This document shows positions 18,624 through 27,746 of a stretch of 39,133 nt of DNA, piece by piece (position 1 is the stretch's first letter; the number at the start of each line of letters is the position of its first letter). Source of the stretch: an uncultured Aquabacterium sp. GTDB lineage: Bacteria; Pseudomonadota; Gammaproteobacteria; Burkholderiales; Burkholderiaceae_C. Under the pieces are notes generated by a model. It searched no databases. It worked only from the letters and a program-made list of their open reading frames with translations, and was not told where the DNA came from. The translations under genes and the position numbers were made by a program. The stretch lies in the NCBI RefSeq assembly GCF_913773725.1, contig NZ_CAJYGK010000081.1:1-39133 (forward strand), in the 5' to 3' direction.

Positions 18624-18660
18624 CAAAAAAACCCGCCAGGGGCGGTGCCCCGGGCGGGTT
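18624..18660 (-). terminator. Rho-independent terminator of the pha operon
   Basis: Read on the minus strand, AACCCGCC (18660-18653) pairs with GGCGGGTT (18637-18630) around a GC-rich inner hairpin and runs into a seven-T tract. It begins 44 bases after the phaB stop. On the + strand no T-run follows, so it serves the pha operon. Confidence 0.88.
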
Positions 18661-18703
18661 GGGACAGCCGGCGATCCTGTGCCGGCGGTGGATCCGGGAT
18701 AGA

Positions 18704-19441
18704 TCAGCCCATGTGCAGACCGCCGTTGACCGAGAAATCGGCGCCGGTGGCAAAGCCGGCTTCCTCGCTGGCAACCCACGACACCATCGACGCGATTTCC
18801 TCGGGCGTGCCCAGGCGCTTGACAGGGATCGTGGCGACGATCTTGTCGAGCACGTCCTGGCGGATGGCCCGCACCATCTCCGTGCCGATGTAACCCGGCG
18901 ACACCGTGTTCACCGTCACGCCCTTGTTGGCCACTTCCTGGGCCAGGGCCATGGTGAAGCCGTGCATGCCGGCCTTGGCTGCCGAGTAGTTGGTCTGACC
19001 GAACTGGCCCTTCTCGCCGTTCACCGAGCTGATGTTGACGATGCGACCCCAGCCCCGATCGACCATGTCGTCGATGACCTGCTTGGTCACGTTGAACAGG
19101 CTGTTCAGGTTGGTGTCCATCACGGCATCCCAGTCCGCCTTCGTCATCTTGCGGAACATGCCATCTCGTGTGATGCCTGCGTTGTTCACCAGCACATCGA
19201 TCGGGCCGTGCTCGGCCTTGGCCTTGCGGAAGGCTTCCACGGTCGACTCCCAGTCGGCCACGTTGCCCACCGAAGCGTAGAAGGTGTAGCCCAGCGCCTT
19301 CTGCTCGTCGAGCCACTTGACGTGGTCGCGGCTCGGGCCGCAGCCGGCGATGACCTTGTAGCCATCTTTGTGAAGGCGCTGGCAGATCGAGGTGCCAATG
19401 CCGCCCATGCCACCGGTCACGTATGCCACTTTCTGAGTCAT
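18704..19441 (-). CDS. phaB: Acetoacetyl-CoA reductase
   Basis: A 245-residue short-chain dehydrogenase of the PhaB type. The cofactor loop is T-G-G-M-G-G-I-G, followed by N-N-A-G-I; catalytic residues are S138, Y152 and K156 (Y-S-A-A-K). It reduces acetoacetyl-CoA to (R)-3-hydroxybutyryl-CoA with NADPH. The ATG at 19441 follows GGAAGAGGAGATAG, a strong ribosome site, and is preferred to the ATG six codons upstream. It is the last gene of phaC-phaA-phaB and is followed by a clear terminator. Confidence 0.96.
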   Translation of the reverse strand: MTQKVAYVTGGMGGIGTSICQRLHKDGYKVIAGCGPSRDHVKWLDEQKALGYTFYASVGNVADWESTVEAFRKAKAEHGPIDVLVNNAGITRDGMFRKMTKADWDAVMDTNLNSLFNVTKQVIDDMVDRGWGRIVNISSVNGEKGQFGQTNYSAAKAGMHGFTMALAQEVANKGVTVNTVSPGYIGTEMVRAIRQDVLDKIVATIPVKRLGTPEEIASMVSWVASEEAGFATGADFSVNGGLHMG

Positions 19442-19496
19442 GTCTATCTCCTCTTCCAAAGGTGTTTGTGGTGTCGCCGAACAGAAAACCGTGAAC

Positions 19497-20675
19497 TCAA
19501 CGCTCGATGGTCAGGGCCACGCCCATGCCACCACCGATGCACAACGAGGCGATGCCCTTCTTGGCATCACGGCGCCCCATCTCGTGCAGCAGCGACACGA
19601 GGATGCGACAGCCCGACGCACCAATGGGGTGCCCAATGGCGATCGCACCGCCGTTCACGTTGACCTTGCTGGTATCCCAGCCCATTTCCTTGTGCACGGC
19701 GCATGCCTGAGCGGCAAACGCTTCGTTGATTTCGAGGAGGTCGAGCTCGGCGGGCGTCCAGCCGGCACGCTGGAGCGCACGGCGCGAGGCCGGCACCGGC
19801 CCCATGCCCATCGTGGCCGGGTCCAGGCCAGCACTGGCGTACGAAGCAATACGGCCCAGCACGGGAAGCTTGAGTTCGGCCGCCTTGGCCGCCGACATCA
19901 CCATCACGGCGGCAGCGCCGTCGTTGATGCCCGAGGCGTTGCCCGCCGTGACCGAGCCGGCCTTGTCAAAGGCGGGACGCAGGCCGGCCAGCGCTTCGGC
20001 GCTGGTCTTGCGGTTCACGAATTCATCGGTGTCGAAGACGACCGGGTCACCCTTGCGCTGCGGGATCACGACCGGCACGATCTCGTCCTTGAAACGACCC
20101 GCTTCGATGGCCGCCGCCGCCTTCTGCTGCGAAGCCAGGGCCAGTGCATCCTGCTCTTCGCGGCTGATGCCGTACTGCTTGGCCACGTTTTCGGCGGTGA
20201 TGCCCATGTGGTACTGGTTGTAGACGTCCCACAGGCCATCGTTGATCATGGTGTCGACCATGGACCAGTTGCCCATGCGCATGCCGTCGCGCGAGTTCGG
20301 CACCACGTGCGGCGACAGGCTCATGTTCTCCTGACCACCGGCGATCACGATCTCGGCATCACCGTCGCGGATGGCCTGTGCGGCCAGCATCACGGCCTTC
20401 AGGCCCGAGCCGCACACCTTGTTGATCGTCATGGCGGGCACCGAATTGGGCAGGCCTGCCTTGATGACGGCCTGGCGTGCCGGGTTCTGACCGCAACCTG
20501 CCTGCAGCACCTGGCCCAGGATCACTTCGCTGATCTGCTCCCCGGACACCCCCGTGCGGCGCAGCAGATCCTTGATCACGACAGCACCGAGTTCCGCGGC
20601 CGGGGTCTTGGCCAGGGTTCCACCAAATTTGCCCACTGCGGTCCGTGCGGCTGCAACGATGACGATGTCGGTCAT
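19497..20675 (-). CDS. phaA: Acetyl-CoA acetyltransferase (beta-ketothiolase)
   Basis: A 392-residue biosynthetic thiolase. C88 in V-C-G-S-G is the acyl-carrying cysteine; G-H-P-I-G-A-S-G supplies the catalytic His, and C-I-G-G-G-M-G the second Cys near the C-terminus. It condenses two acetyl-CoA to acetoacetyl-CoA, the first step of polyhydroxybutyrate synthesis. The ATG at 20675 is preceded by AGGAG. It lies between phaC and phaB. Confidence 0.96.
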   Translation of the reverse strand: MTDIVIVAAARTAVGKFGGTLAKTPAAELGAVVIKDLLRRTGVSGEQISEVILGQVLQAGCGQNPARQAVIKAGLPNSVPAMTINKVCGSGLKAVMLAAQAIRDGDAEIVIAGGQENMSLSPHVVPNSRDGMRMGNWSMVDTMINDGLWDVYNQYHMGITAENVAKQYGISREEQDALALASQQKAAAAIEAGRFKDEIVPVVIPQRKGDPVVFDTDEFVNRKTSAEALAGLRPAFDKAGSVTAGNASGINDGAAAVMVMSAAKAAELKLPVLGRIASYASAGLDPATMGMGPVPASRRALQRAGWTPAELDLLEINEAFAAQACAVHKEMGWDTSKVNVNGGAIAIGHPIGASGCRILVSLLHEMGRRDAKKGIASLCIGGGMGVALTIER

Positions 20676-20709
20676 GTGACGCTCCTGTCTCTCAGTCAAT
20701 GTCAATGAA

Positions 20710-20728
20710 GAGCCCGTGCGCCGGGCTC
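20710..20728 (-). promoter_or_regulatory. Hairpin in the phaC-phaA gap
   Basis: A perfect 7-bp stem (20710-20716 with 20722-20728, five-base loop) lies eight bases after the phaC stop on the minus strand, followed by TTCATTG rather than a true T-run. It could reduce read-through or protect the phaC 3' end, tuning phaC against phaA and phaB; full termination is unlikely. Confidence 0.45.
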
Positions 20729-20735
20729 ATGCGGT

Positions 20736-22889
20736 TCAAGCCTTGCGCAGCACGTAGCGGCCGGGCGCGGCTTCGATGGGGGGATGGGCCCGGCTTCCGG
20801 GCCGCGTGGGCGCAGCCACCTGCCTGCCCGCATGCTTCGACAGCCACTCCGTCCAGACAGGCCACCAGCTCCCCGGACGTTCTTCGGCCGTCGAGAGCCA
20901 GTCCGATGCGTGCTCAGGCAAGGCCCGTGCCACCTCGCCGCTGACCCAATGGCTGCGCTTCTTCTTCTCGGGCGGATTGATCACACCGGCGATGTGGCCC
21001 GATGCGCCCAATACAAACGTCTTCGGCCCCTGGACCACCTGTGTGGACGCGTAGGCGCTCTCCCAGGGCACGATGTGGTCCTCACGCGAACCGTAGATGA
21101 AGGTCGGCATGTCGAGCAGCCCGAGGTCGAGCGGCTCGCCGCACACTTCGACGGCCCCGGGCTGCACCAGCTTGTTTTCGAGGTAGGTGTTGCGCAGGTA
21201 CCAGGTGTAGAACGGGCCCGGCAGATTGGTGCTGTCGCTGTTCCAGTACAGCAGGTCGAACGCCGGCGGGGGCTCGCCCTTGAGATAGTTGCCGACCACG
21301 TAGTTCCAGACCAGGTCGTTCGGGCGCAGGAACGAGAAGGTCGCGGCCAGATCACCGCCACGCATCAATCCCCCGCCCTTCGGACTGTCGGGCCCCATGG
21401 TCATCTCGCGCATGCGCACCATGGCCTCATCCACGAAGACGTCCATGATGCCGGTCTGGCTGAAATCCAGGAAGGCCGTCAGCAGCGTCAGACTGGCAAC
21501 AGGGTGCTCTCCCCGAGCTGCCAGCGTGGCCAGTGCCGTGGCCAGCATGGTGCCGCCCACACAGAATCCCAGCGCATTGACCTGATCGGCGCCGGTGATG
21601 TCACGGGTGACCCGCAGCGCCTCGAACACACCTTGCTCGACATAGTCATCCCAGGTGGCCTGCGACAGGCTTTCGTCGGGGTTGACCCAGCTGACCATGA
21701 ACACCCGGTGCCCCTGGGAAACCAGATGCCGCACGACCGAATTCTCGGGCTGCAGATCGAGGATGTAGAACTTGTTGATGCACGGCGGCACGAACAGGAA
21801 CGGGCGCTCGTAGACCTTGTCGGTAAGCGGGGCGTACTCGATCAGTTGGAAGAACGCGTTTTCGAACACGACCTGGCCCGCACTGGTGGCCACGTTCTGC
21901 CCGACATGGAAGACGCTTTCGTCCGTCTGCGACAGATGCCCCTGTCGCAGGTCATGGAGGAGCTGCTGCACACCTTGCGTGATGCTGGTACCCCCGGTGT
22001 CGAGCGCCTTCTTCAGAGCCTCCGGGTTGAGTGCCAGGAAGTTGCTGGGCGCCGAGGCGTCCACCCACTGCTGAACGGCGAAGCGCACGCGCTCGCGGGC
22101 CTTGTCGTCGCCTTGCAGCGCATCGGCCAGCCGGCGCAGCGTGCGGCTGTTGAGCAAGTACATCGAAGCGGTGAACGCGGCGGCCGGATTGGCAGACCAC
22201 TCCGGCGCGGCGAAGCGCTTGTCGGCGGGCTTCCACTCGGCCTGGCGGTCGATGGCCTGGTTCCACAAGCTCGTGGCCTGCTGCACGTAGTCCTGCTGGA
22301 TGCGCTGCATCTCTTCAGGCGGCACGCTGAGCCCCGCGATCGACTGGATGGTGGCACCCAGGCTGCGGCCCATGGCCTCGGCGGCCTCGGTCATCGCAGA
22401 GGCTCCTGCGGGCAGGTCCATCTTCGGCCATCCGGGCGCAGACGCGCCGGACTGGCTCATCCACTGAGACAGGGACTGCTGCAGCGCGTCCGGGACGGCG
22501 GCAGGCCATGTGGGCGTCGCCCCGTTCTGGGGCCACTGGAACAGGCGCCCGGGCTCGACGCCCTGGCTGCGAGCCCAGTCCATCCACCGGGTGAAGTCCC
22601 ATCCGCCTGCCTCAAGGCCGTTGACACCGGGCAGCCCCCGTGCAAAGGCCTGGAACGGAGCCGAGAACATCCCCGCGAAGTCGGCCGGGCCCTGCGAGCC
22701 CATCGCCGTTGCAGTCTCGGCGGCCTCCACGTTGACCGGCTCGGCCGGGCGGGCCGACGCCCGCTGGCGGGAACGCTTCGGGGGCGTCGCCGCGGCCTGA
22801 GCGGTCGGGCCGGAGGAAGAAACCTTGCTCGGCGCAGCGTCGCTTGCTGGCCGGGTGCGCGTGCTGCGCGACCTGGGAGATACCGCCAT
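20736..22889 (-). CDS. phaC: Class I polyhydroxyalkanoate synthase
   Basis: A 717-residue PhaC. The lipase-like box is G-F-C-V-G-G with catalytic C443; D604 (R-E-D-H) and H632 (S-G-H-I-A-G) complete the triad. The three residues keep exactly the spacing of the C. necator enzyme (C319, D480, H508) but are shifted by 124, so the protein carries an N-terminal extension rich in Ala, Ser, Pro and Arg in its first 60 residues. It polymerises hydroxyacyl-CoA at the granule surface. The ATG at 22889 follows GTAGGAGA. First gene of the phaC-phaA-phaB operon. Confidence 0.95.
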   Translation of the reverse strand: MAVSPRSRSTRTRPASDAAPSKVSSSGPTAQAAATPPKRSRQRASARPAEPVNVEAAETATAMGSQGPADFAGMFSAPFQAFARGLPGVNGLEAGGWDFTRWMDWARSQGVEPGRLFQWPQNGATPTWPAAVPDALQQSLSQWMSQSGASAPGWPKMDLPAGASAMTEAAEAMGRSLGATIQSIAGLSVPPEEMQRIQQDYVQQATSLWNQAIDRQAEWKPADKRFAAPEWSANPAAAFTASMYLLNSRTLRRLADALQGDDKARERVRFAVQQWVDASAPSNFLALNPEALKKALDTGGTSITQGVQQLLHDLRQGHLSQTDESVFHVGQNVATSAGQVVFENAFFQLIEYAPLTDKVYERPFLFVPPCINKFYILDLQPENSVVRHLVSQGHRVFMVSWVNPDESLSQATWDDYVEQGVFEALRVTRDITGADQVNALGFCVGGTMLATALATLAARGEHPVASLTLLTAFLDFSQTGIMDVFVDEAMVRMREMTMGPDSPKGGGLMRGGDLAATFSFLRPNDLVWNYVVGNYLKGEPPPAFDLLYWNSDSTNLPGPFYTWYLRNTYLENKLVQPGAVEVCGEPLDLGLLDMPTFIYGSREDHIVPWESAYASTQVVQGPKTFVLGASGHIAGVINPPEKKKRSHWVSGEVARALPEHASDWLSTAEERPGSWWPVWTEWLSKHAGRQVAAPTRPGSRAHPPIEAAPGRYVLRKA

Positions 22890-23159
22890 ACGTCTCCTAC
22901 TCACATGAGGCCCCATGCGGGCACATTCGATCCATGCATATTGCCCTATTCTGGAGGCACATTTTTCACGCGCCGATGACGACGAGCGGCTTTTGCCGTC
23001 TTTCCAACAGGGCCTCGGACCACGGTAAGCGCGGGCACCGCCTTCACAATATCGCCATGAATGCGGCACGCCGTCTGATCGTCGTCAAATCCCATGGTCA
23101 CGGTGCGCGCCGTTACCGTCTGCAGGATTTCCCCTGAGAGCCTTGGAGAGCGTTGCCCG
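22890..23159. other. Divergent intergenic region, phaC / small membrane protein gene
   Basis: These 270 bases separate two divergent genes and must contain the pha operon promoter. They are AT-richer in the part nearest phaC (about 22940-22975). No convincing sigma-70 pair could be fixed. A 26-codon frame (23057-23137, +) starts with ATG but shows weak codon bias and no good ribosome site, so it is not called. Confidence 0.5.
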
Positions 23160-23486
23160 ATGTGGACCTGGATAGTCGCGCTGGCCTGGATGTACGTGGC
23201 CTCCCTGATGGCGCTGGCGGAAGCCACCGACCCGCAGGGCACGGTGCTGGGCGCCATCATCACGTTCCTGTTCTACGGGGTCGGGCCACTCGCCCTGTTG
23301 ATGTACTTGTTGAGCACCCCCGCCCGGCGCCAGGCTCGGCGCGCCGCCGAGGCCGGTGCGGCCATCCAGCGCAGTCAGGACGATGGCCCCGCTGCGCCCG
23401 CTGACTCAGGCGTCTCCCTGGAGCCAGATGCAAGCGGCCTGCCGACCCGTGCGCCCGGCATCCCGCCGGAACGAAAAGAACCGTGA
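23160..23486 (+). CDS. Small membrane protein, hypothetical
   Basis: A 108-residue protein with two membrane helices: residues about 3-21 (W-T-W-I-V-A-L-A-W-M-Y) and about 29-50 (G-A-I-I-T-F-L-F-Y-G-V-G-P-L-A-L-L). An Arg-rich juxtamembrane stretch (A-R-R-Q-A-R-R) sets a cytoplasmic C-terminal tail that is Pro/Ser-rich and disordered. The family is not recognised. The last 81 bases overlap the 3' end of pgeF on the other strand; because the pgeF terminus is conserved, the tail sequence of this protein may be constrained by it. Confidence 0.65.
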   Translation: MWTWIVALAWMYVASLMALAEATDPQGTVLGAIITFLFYGVGPLALLMYLLSTPARRQARRAAEAGAAIQRSQDDGPAAPADSGVSLEPDASGLPTRAPGIPPERKEP

Positions 23487-24260
23487 CGGCGCACTGACGG
23501 TACACCAGCGCCCCCCGCCGATCCGATCGTCCGCCATCCGCAGGGTCATGAGGCGATCACGGGCGAGCCCGGCCAGGTCGGCCAGCCAGCGCGGCGTCTC
23601 GTCGTCGGCGTGTGCAGGACGGGGCACGAACCGAGGATGCGCCTCGGCGGGATCGACGCCGAAAGCGGTCAGCACGTCCTCGCCCACCTCGAACACCGAG
23701 GGGCCGATACAGGGCCCCAGCCATGCGCGCACATCGCCCGGATCACAGCCGGTGGCATCGCACAACGCAGCGAGCCCGGTCTCCAGGATGCCCTTGCCCG
23801 CCATCTCGCCCGCCCCGGCCAAGCCACGCCAGCCTGCATGCAAGGCCGCTACACCGCGGCCTTGTGGGGCAGCCAGCAGCACGGGCAGGCAGTCGGCCAC
23901 CATCACGACACAGGCCACCCCGGGTTCGGTGCACAGCGCCCCATCGGCTTCAGGCTGTACCGCCCCCACATGCTCGCCGGTCAATCGCACCACCCGGTTG
24001 CCATGCACTTGCTTCAGCCAGACAGGCCGTGCGCCGGTCAGGGCAGCCACGCGCGCCCGGTTGCCGGCCACGATCTCGGGTTCGTCCCCCACGTGGTCGC
24101 CCAGATTGCAGCTGCCGTACGGCCCGGTGCCCAGTCCCCCCGCACGGGCGGTCATCAGGGCACCGACACCCGCGCCCAGCGTCGGTTGTATCCAGCCGGA
24201 CGGCAACAGCGGCGGGTTGGACGGCAGAGCGGTGTCGGGCGAGGCAGGCGGCTGGGTCAT
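23406..24260 (-). CDS. pgeF: Peptidoglycan editing factor / polyphenol oxidase family (YfiH)
   Basis: A 284-residue YfiH/DUF152 protein. Conserved metal and active-site segments are K-Q-V-H-G, A-D-C-L-P-V-L-L (Cys), A-L-H-A-G-W-R-G and a C-terminal R-F-F-S-F-R-R-D followed by G-R-Q-A. Known: members bind zinc or copper, and E. coli PgeF removes mis-incorporated L-serine from peptidoglycan precursors; older annotation calls them laccases. The ATG at 24260 was chosen since the 17 codons upstream are Arg/Pro-rich and unconserved. Divergent from ubiC with 29 bases between the outermost possible starts. Confidence 0.9.
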   Translation of the reverse strand: MTQPPASPDTALPSNPPLLPSGWIQPTLGAGVGALMTARAGGLGTGPYGSCNLGDHVGDEPEIVAGNRARVAALTGARPVWLKQVHGNRVVRLTGEHVGAVQPEADGALCTEPGVACVVMVADCLPVLLAAPQGRGVAALHAGWRGLAGAGEMAGKGILETGLAALCDATGCDPGDVRAWLGPCIGPSVFEVGEDVLTAFGVDPAEAHPRFVPRPAHADDETPRWLADLAGLARDRLMTLRMADDRIGGGRWCTVSAPSRFFSFRRDAGRTGRQAACIWLQGDA

Positions 24261-24352
24261 GGGCGGCGGAGGGCTATGATGCCGGCCCGATGCTAACCTG
24301 TGACGCCACACGCCCCCGATACGACCGGTGCGCCCGATGCGCCCGCGCGGGC

Positions 24353-24925
24353 ATGCCCCTGTTGCAGCGTTTGCTGACGGGCTGGCTGCACGCGCCTGGC
24401 TCGCTGACTGCCCGCCTGCGCGCCCACGGCCCGGTCACAGTGCGCGTGCTGCGCCAGGGGCATCTGCGCCTGTGGCCGCAGGAGCAGGCTGCCATCGGGT
24501 GCCGTAGCGGGCACGTGCGCGAGGTCATGCTCATGGTGGATGGCCGGCCCGCGGTCTGGGCCCGCAGCGTCACCCCCCTGCTGGCCACACGAGGGGCGTG
24601 GCGGGCCATCAAAGGCCTGGGAACGCGCCCCCTGGCCGAGTTGCTGTTTGCCCATCGGCAGGTGCATCGCGGCCCTCTGCAGGCTAGGCGGCTGGCCGCA
24701 GCCTCCCGCGAGGGGGCGCTGGTGCGGCGCAGCTGGACCCGGGGGGCGGGCCCCTGGAACGACACTCCCCCGGCCTGGGTCCGCCATTCGGTGTTCCACC
24801 ACAAGGGGCAGCCACTGCAGGTGCTGGAGGCTTTCTCGCCCTGGGTGGACACCCTGACGACCCCTCGTGGGGCCCGCTCTAGGCCATCCCGGGGCGCCCA
24901 GGGTCACACGCACCGCCGCCGTTGA
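24353..24925 (+). CDS. ubiC: Chorismate--pyruvate lyase
   Basis: A 190-residue UbiC. Visible motifs are V-R-E-V-M-L near residue 60, R-S-V-T-P-L, the L-G-T-R-P-L-A-E-L-L-F segment, R-R-S-V-F-type H-S-V-F and L-E-A-F-S-P carrying the active-site glutamate. It converts chorismate to 4-hydroxybenzoate, the first committed step of ubiquinone synthesis. The ATG at 24353 gives a typical length; an in-frame ATG at 24290 would add 21 residues with several cysteines not seen in the family. The last 20 residues are basic and unconserved. Confidence 0.83.
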   Translation: MPLLQRLLTGWLHAPGSLTARLRAHGPVTVRVLRQGHLRLWPQEQAAIGCRSGHVREVMLMVDGRPAVWARSVTPLLATRGAWRAIKGLGTRPLAELLFAHRQVHRGPLQARRLAAASREGALVRRSWTRGAGPWNDTPPAWVRHSVFHHKGQPLQVLEAFSPWVDTLTTPRGARSRPSRGAQGHTHRRR

Positions 24926-24955
24926 GCCCGACCGCCTTGCCCTACACTTGGGTCC

Positions 24956-25501
24956 ATGCTGTTTGCACGCCGAATCGAGCACTGCCAGGTCTGCGGCACC
25001 CCTGTCGAGCACAAGGTGCCTGCCGACGACAACCGCGAGCGGGCCATCTGCCCCTCGTGCGGCCACGTCCACTACGTCAACCCGCTGAACGTGGTGGGCA
25101 CCGTGCCGGTCTGGGACGACCAGGTGCTGCTGTGCAAGCGCAACATCGAGCCGCGCAAGGGCTTCTGGACGCTGCCCGCCGGCTTCATGGAGCTGGGCGA
25201 GACCACCGCAGAGGGTGCCGCGCGTGAAACCGACGAGGAAGCCGGCGCCCACATCGAGCTGGGCGACCTGTACTGCGTGCTCAATGTGGTGAGCGCTGGC
25301 CAGGTCCACCTGTTCTACCGGGCCCGCCTGCTGGACACCGAGTTCGCGCCGGGCCCCGAGACCATGGAAGCCCGCCTCTTCCGGCAGGACGAGATTCCCT
25401 GGGACGATCTGGCCTTCCGCACCGTGCGAATGACACTGGAACGCTATTTCGCGGACCGGGAAACGGGTCAATTCGGCGTCCATTGCGCCGATATCCGTTG
25501 A
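24956..25501 (+). CDS. Nudix hydrolase with N-terminal zinc ribbon
   Basis: A 181-residue protein. A zinc ribbon with C10-x-x-C13 and C32-x-x-C35 precedes a Nudix domain whose box runs from G76 (G-F-M-E-L-G-E) to R90-E-T-D-E-E-A-G97, with all key glutamates present. Similar zinc-ribbon Nudix enzymes hydrolyse ADP-ribose, NADH-like or FAD-like pyrophosphates; substrate cannot be assigned. It lies 30 bases after ubiC and 55 bases before the secretion ATPase gene, all in one direction. Confidence 0.9.
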   Translation: MLFARRIEHCQVCGTPVEHKVPADDNRERAICPSCGHVHYVNPLNVVGTVPVWDDQVLLCKRNIEPRKGFWTLPAGFMELGETTAEGAARETDEEAGAHIELGDLYCVLNVVSAGQVHLFYRARLLDTEFAPGPETMEARLFRQDEIPWDDLAFRTVRMTLERYFADRETGQFGVHCADIR

Positions 25502-25556
25502 TCCACCCGCGCCGGCCCCGGGGCCTCGCGCGGGCACCGCTGCCCGCACACGACCG

Positions 25557-27731
25557 ATGAATGCCCCTCAGGAACCCCTTGCTGCCCAGACCGCTCCTCG
25601 CGTGAGGGACGACCTGGTGACCCCCGATCCCTTGCTCGATTGCCTGATCGAGGTGTGCCGCCTGCATGGGATCGCGGCCTCGCGCGCCTCGCTGTCCGCC
25701 GGACTGCCGCTGGCAGATGGCCCCCTGACGCTCGCGCTCGCGGAACGGGCTGCAGGCCGTGCAGGCTTGGCCACCCGGGTCCAGCGCCTGCCACTGGCGG
25801 ACATCGACCCGCTGATCCTGCCGGCCATCCTGATCCTCAAGGACAACCGCGCCTGCGTGCTGCTCTCCCGCGAGGCCAATGGGCTGTGCCGCATCCTGCT
25901 GCCCGAATCGGGTCAGGGTGCCGTTGCCCTGCCGCTGGCCGAGCTGCAGGCGCGTCACACCGGCGTGGTCCTGTCGGCGCGTCCGCACTTCCGTTTCGAC
26001 GAGCGCGCCCCCGCGGTCCGTGCCACCCGTCAAGGGCACTGGTTCTGGGGCCCGGTGCTGGCCCAGCGCTTCGTCTACCGGGACGTGCTGTGGGCCGCCC
26101 TGCTCATCAACCTGTTCGCGCTGGCCTACCCCATCTTCTCGATGAACGTGTACGACCGCGTCGTGCCCAACCACGCCACCGAGACCCTGTGGGTGCTGGC
26201 CATCGGTGTGGTCCTGGTGCTCGGCAGCGACCTGTTCATCAAACTGCTGCGCAGTCACTTCGTCGACGAGGCGAGCGCCCGGATCGACGTACAGATCTCT
26301 GCCACGCTGATGGAACGGGTGCTGGGCATGCGCCTGGAGAACCGCCCGGCTTCGGTCGGCTCGTTCGCGGCCAACCTGCGTGGCTTCGAGCAGGTGCGCG
26401 ACTTCATCGCCTCCGGCACCGTCACGGCGCTGATCGACCTGCCCTTCGCCCTGCTCTTCCTGGGCGTGATCGGCTGGATCTCGCCGTGGCTGATGGCCCC
26501 GGTGGTGGTCATCTTCCTGCTGATCGTGGTGGCCGGCTATGTGCTGCAGTTCCGCCTGCACGAGCTGTCACAGCAGACCTACCAGGCCTCGGCGCAGCGC
26601 AACGCCACCCTGGTGGAAAGCCTCACGGGCATCGAAACCATCAAGGCGCAGGGGGCGGAAAGCCTCATCCAGTCGCGCTGGGAGCGGGCGAACCAGTACC
26701 TGTCGGCCCTCAATGTGCGCATGCGCGCCCTGTCGTCCTCGGCCATGTACACGACCATGACGCTCACCCAGCTGGTGTCGGTCAGCATCGTTGTGATCGG
26801 CGTCTACCTGATCACCGACCGCCAGCTCACCATGGGTGGCCTGATCGCGGCCGGCATGCTCGCCAGCCGGGCGCTGGCCCCGGCCGGCCAGATCGTCGGC
26901 CTGCTGATGCAGTACCAGGGCGCACGCACCGCCCTCGAATCGCTCGAGAAGATCATGGGGCAGCCCGTCGAGCGCCCGGATGGCAGCGCCTTCGTGCAAC
27001 GCCGCGAACTGAAGGGTGAGATCGAGTTCCGCCATGTGTCCTTCGCCTACCCGGGGCGGGACGACCGGTCGCTGGACGACGTGAGTTTCAAGGTGGCCGC
27101 GGGCGAACGCGTCGCCCTGATCGGCAAGGTCGGCTCGGGGAAGACGACGCTGCAGAAGCTGGTGATGGGGCTGTATCAGCCCACGGAAGGCGCCGTGCTG
27201 CTGGACGGCATCGACCTGCGCCAGCTGGACCCGGCCGACGTGCGCCGCAACATCGGCCACGTGTCGCAGGACGTGAACCTGTTCTTCGGCTCGCTGCGGG
27301 AGAACATCACCTTCGGCATGCCGCACGCCCAGGACGAAGCCATCGTGGCCGCGGCCGACACCGCCGGCCTGACCGAGTTCGTTCAGCGCCACCCGCAGGG
27401 CTTCGACCTGCCGGTGGGCGAACGCGGCGAGCTGCTGTCGGGCGGCCAGCGCCAGAGCGTGGGCATTGCGCGCGCCGTGCTGCACAACGCCCCCTTGCTG
27501 CTGCTGGACGAGCCGACCAGCGCCATGGACTTCTCGACCGAGGCGCTGGTGACGCAGCGCATGCAGGCCTTCTGCCAGGGCAAGACGGTGCTGCTGGTCA
27601 CCCACCGCACGTCGATGCTGAGCTTTGTCGACCGGGTGATCGTGATCGACCAGGGCAAGGTGGTGGCCGATGGGCCGCGCGACCGCATCATGCAGGCGCT
27701 GACGGCGGGCCGCATCGCCCGCGCATCCTGA
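25557..27731 (+). CDS. lapB: Type I secretion ABC transporter (LapB-like) with C39-like domain
   Basis: A 724-residue half-transporter. Residues about 20-140 form a C39-peptidase-like domain; the His-containing segment expected in active peptidases is replaced by R-A-C-V-L-L, so it is probably a substrate-binding, non-cleaving domain. Six membrane helices follow (about 175-450), then the ATPase: Walker A G-K-V-G-S-G-K-T-T 523-531, signature L-S-G-G-Q 627-631, Walker B L-L-L-L-D-E-P, and H683. Known: LapB-type ATPases export giant RTX-like adhesins. Sixteen bases separate it from the adaptor gene, and the lapD, lapG and lapE genes nearby support the Lap assignment. The adhesin is not in this window. 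Confidence 0.92.
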   Translation: MNAPQEPLAAQTAPRVRDDLVTPDPLLDCLIEVCRLHGIAASRASLSAGLPLADGPLTLALAERAAGRAGLATRVQRLPLADIDPLILPAILILKDNRACVLLSREANGLCRILLPESGQGAVALPLAELQARHTGVVLSARPHFRFDERAPAVRATRQGHWFWGPVLAQRFVYRDVLWAALLINLFALAYPIFSMNVYDRVVPNHATETLWVLAIGVVLVLGSDLFIKLLRSHFVDEASARIDVQISATLMERVLGMRLENRPASVGSFAANLRGFEQVRDFIASGTVTALIDLPFALLFLGVIGWISPWLMAPVVVIFLLIVVAGYVLQFRLHELSQQTYQASAQRNATLVESLTGIETIKAQGAESLIQSRWERANQYLSALNVRMRALSSSAMYTTMTLTQLVSVSIVVIGVYLITDRQLTMGGLIAAGMLASRALAPAGQIVGLLMQYQGARTALESLEKIMGQPVERPDGSAFVQRRELKGEIEFRHVSFAYPGRDDRSLDDVSFKVAAGERVALIGKVGSGKTTLQKLVMGLYQPTEGAVLLDGIDLRQLDPADVRRNIGHVSQDVNLFFGSLRENITFGMPHAQDEAIVAAADTAGLTEFVQRHPQGFDLPVGERGELLSGGQRQSVGIARAVLHNAPLLLLDEPTSAMDFSTEALVTQRMQAFCQGKTVLLVTHRTSMLSFVDRVIVIDQGKVVADGPRDRIMQALTAGRIARAS

Positions 27732-27746
27732 CCGAGGGCCACAGAC

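Noticed and set aside
20784-22979. A 731-codon plus-strand frame opposite phaC
   Set aside because: Antisense shadow; phaC has all catalytic residues and a good ribosome site.
23057-23137. A 26-codon frame in the phaC upstream region
   Set aside because: Weak codon bias and no ribosome site; too short to support without conservation.
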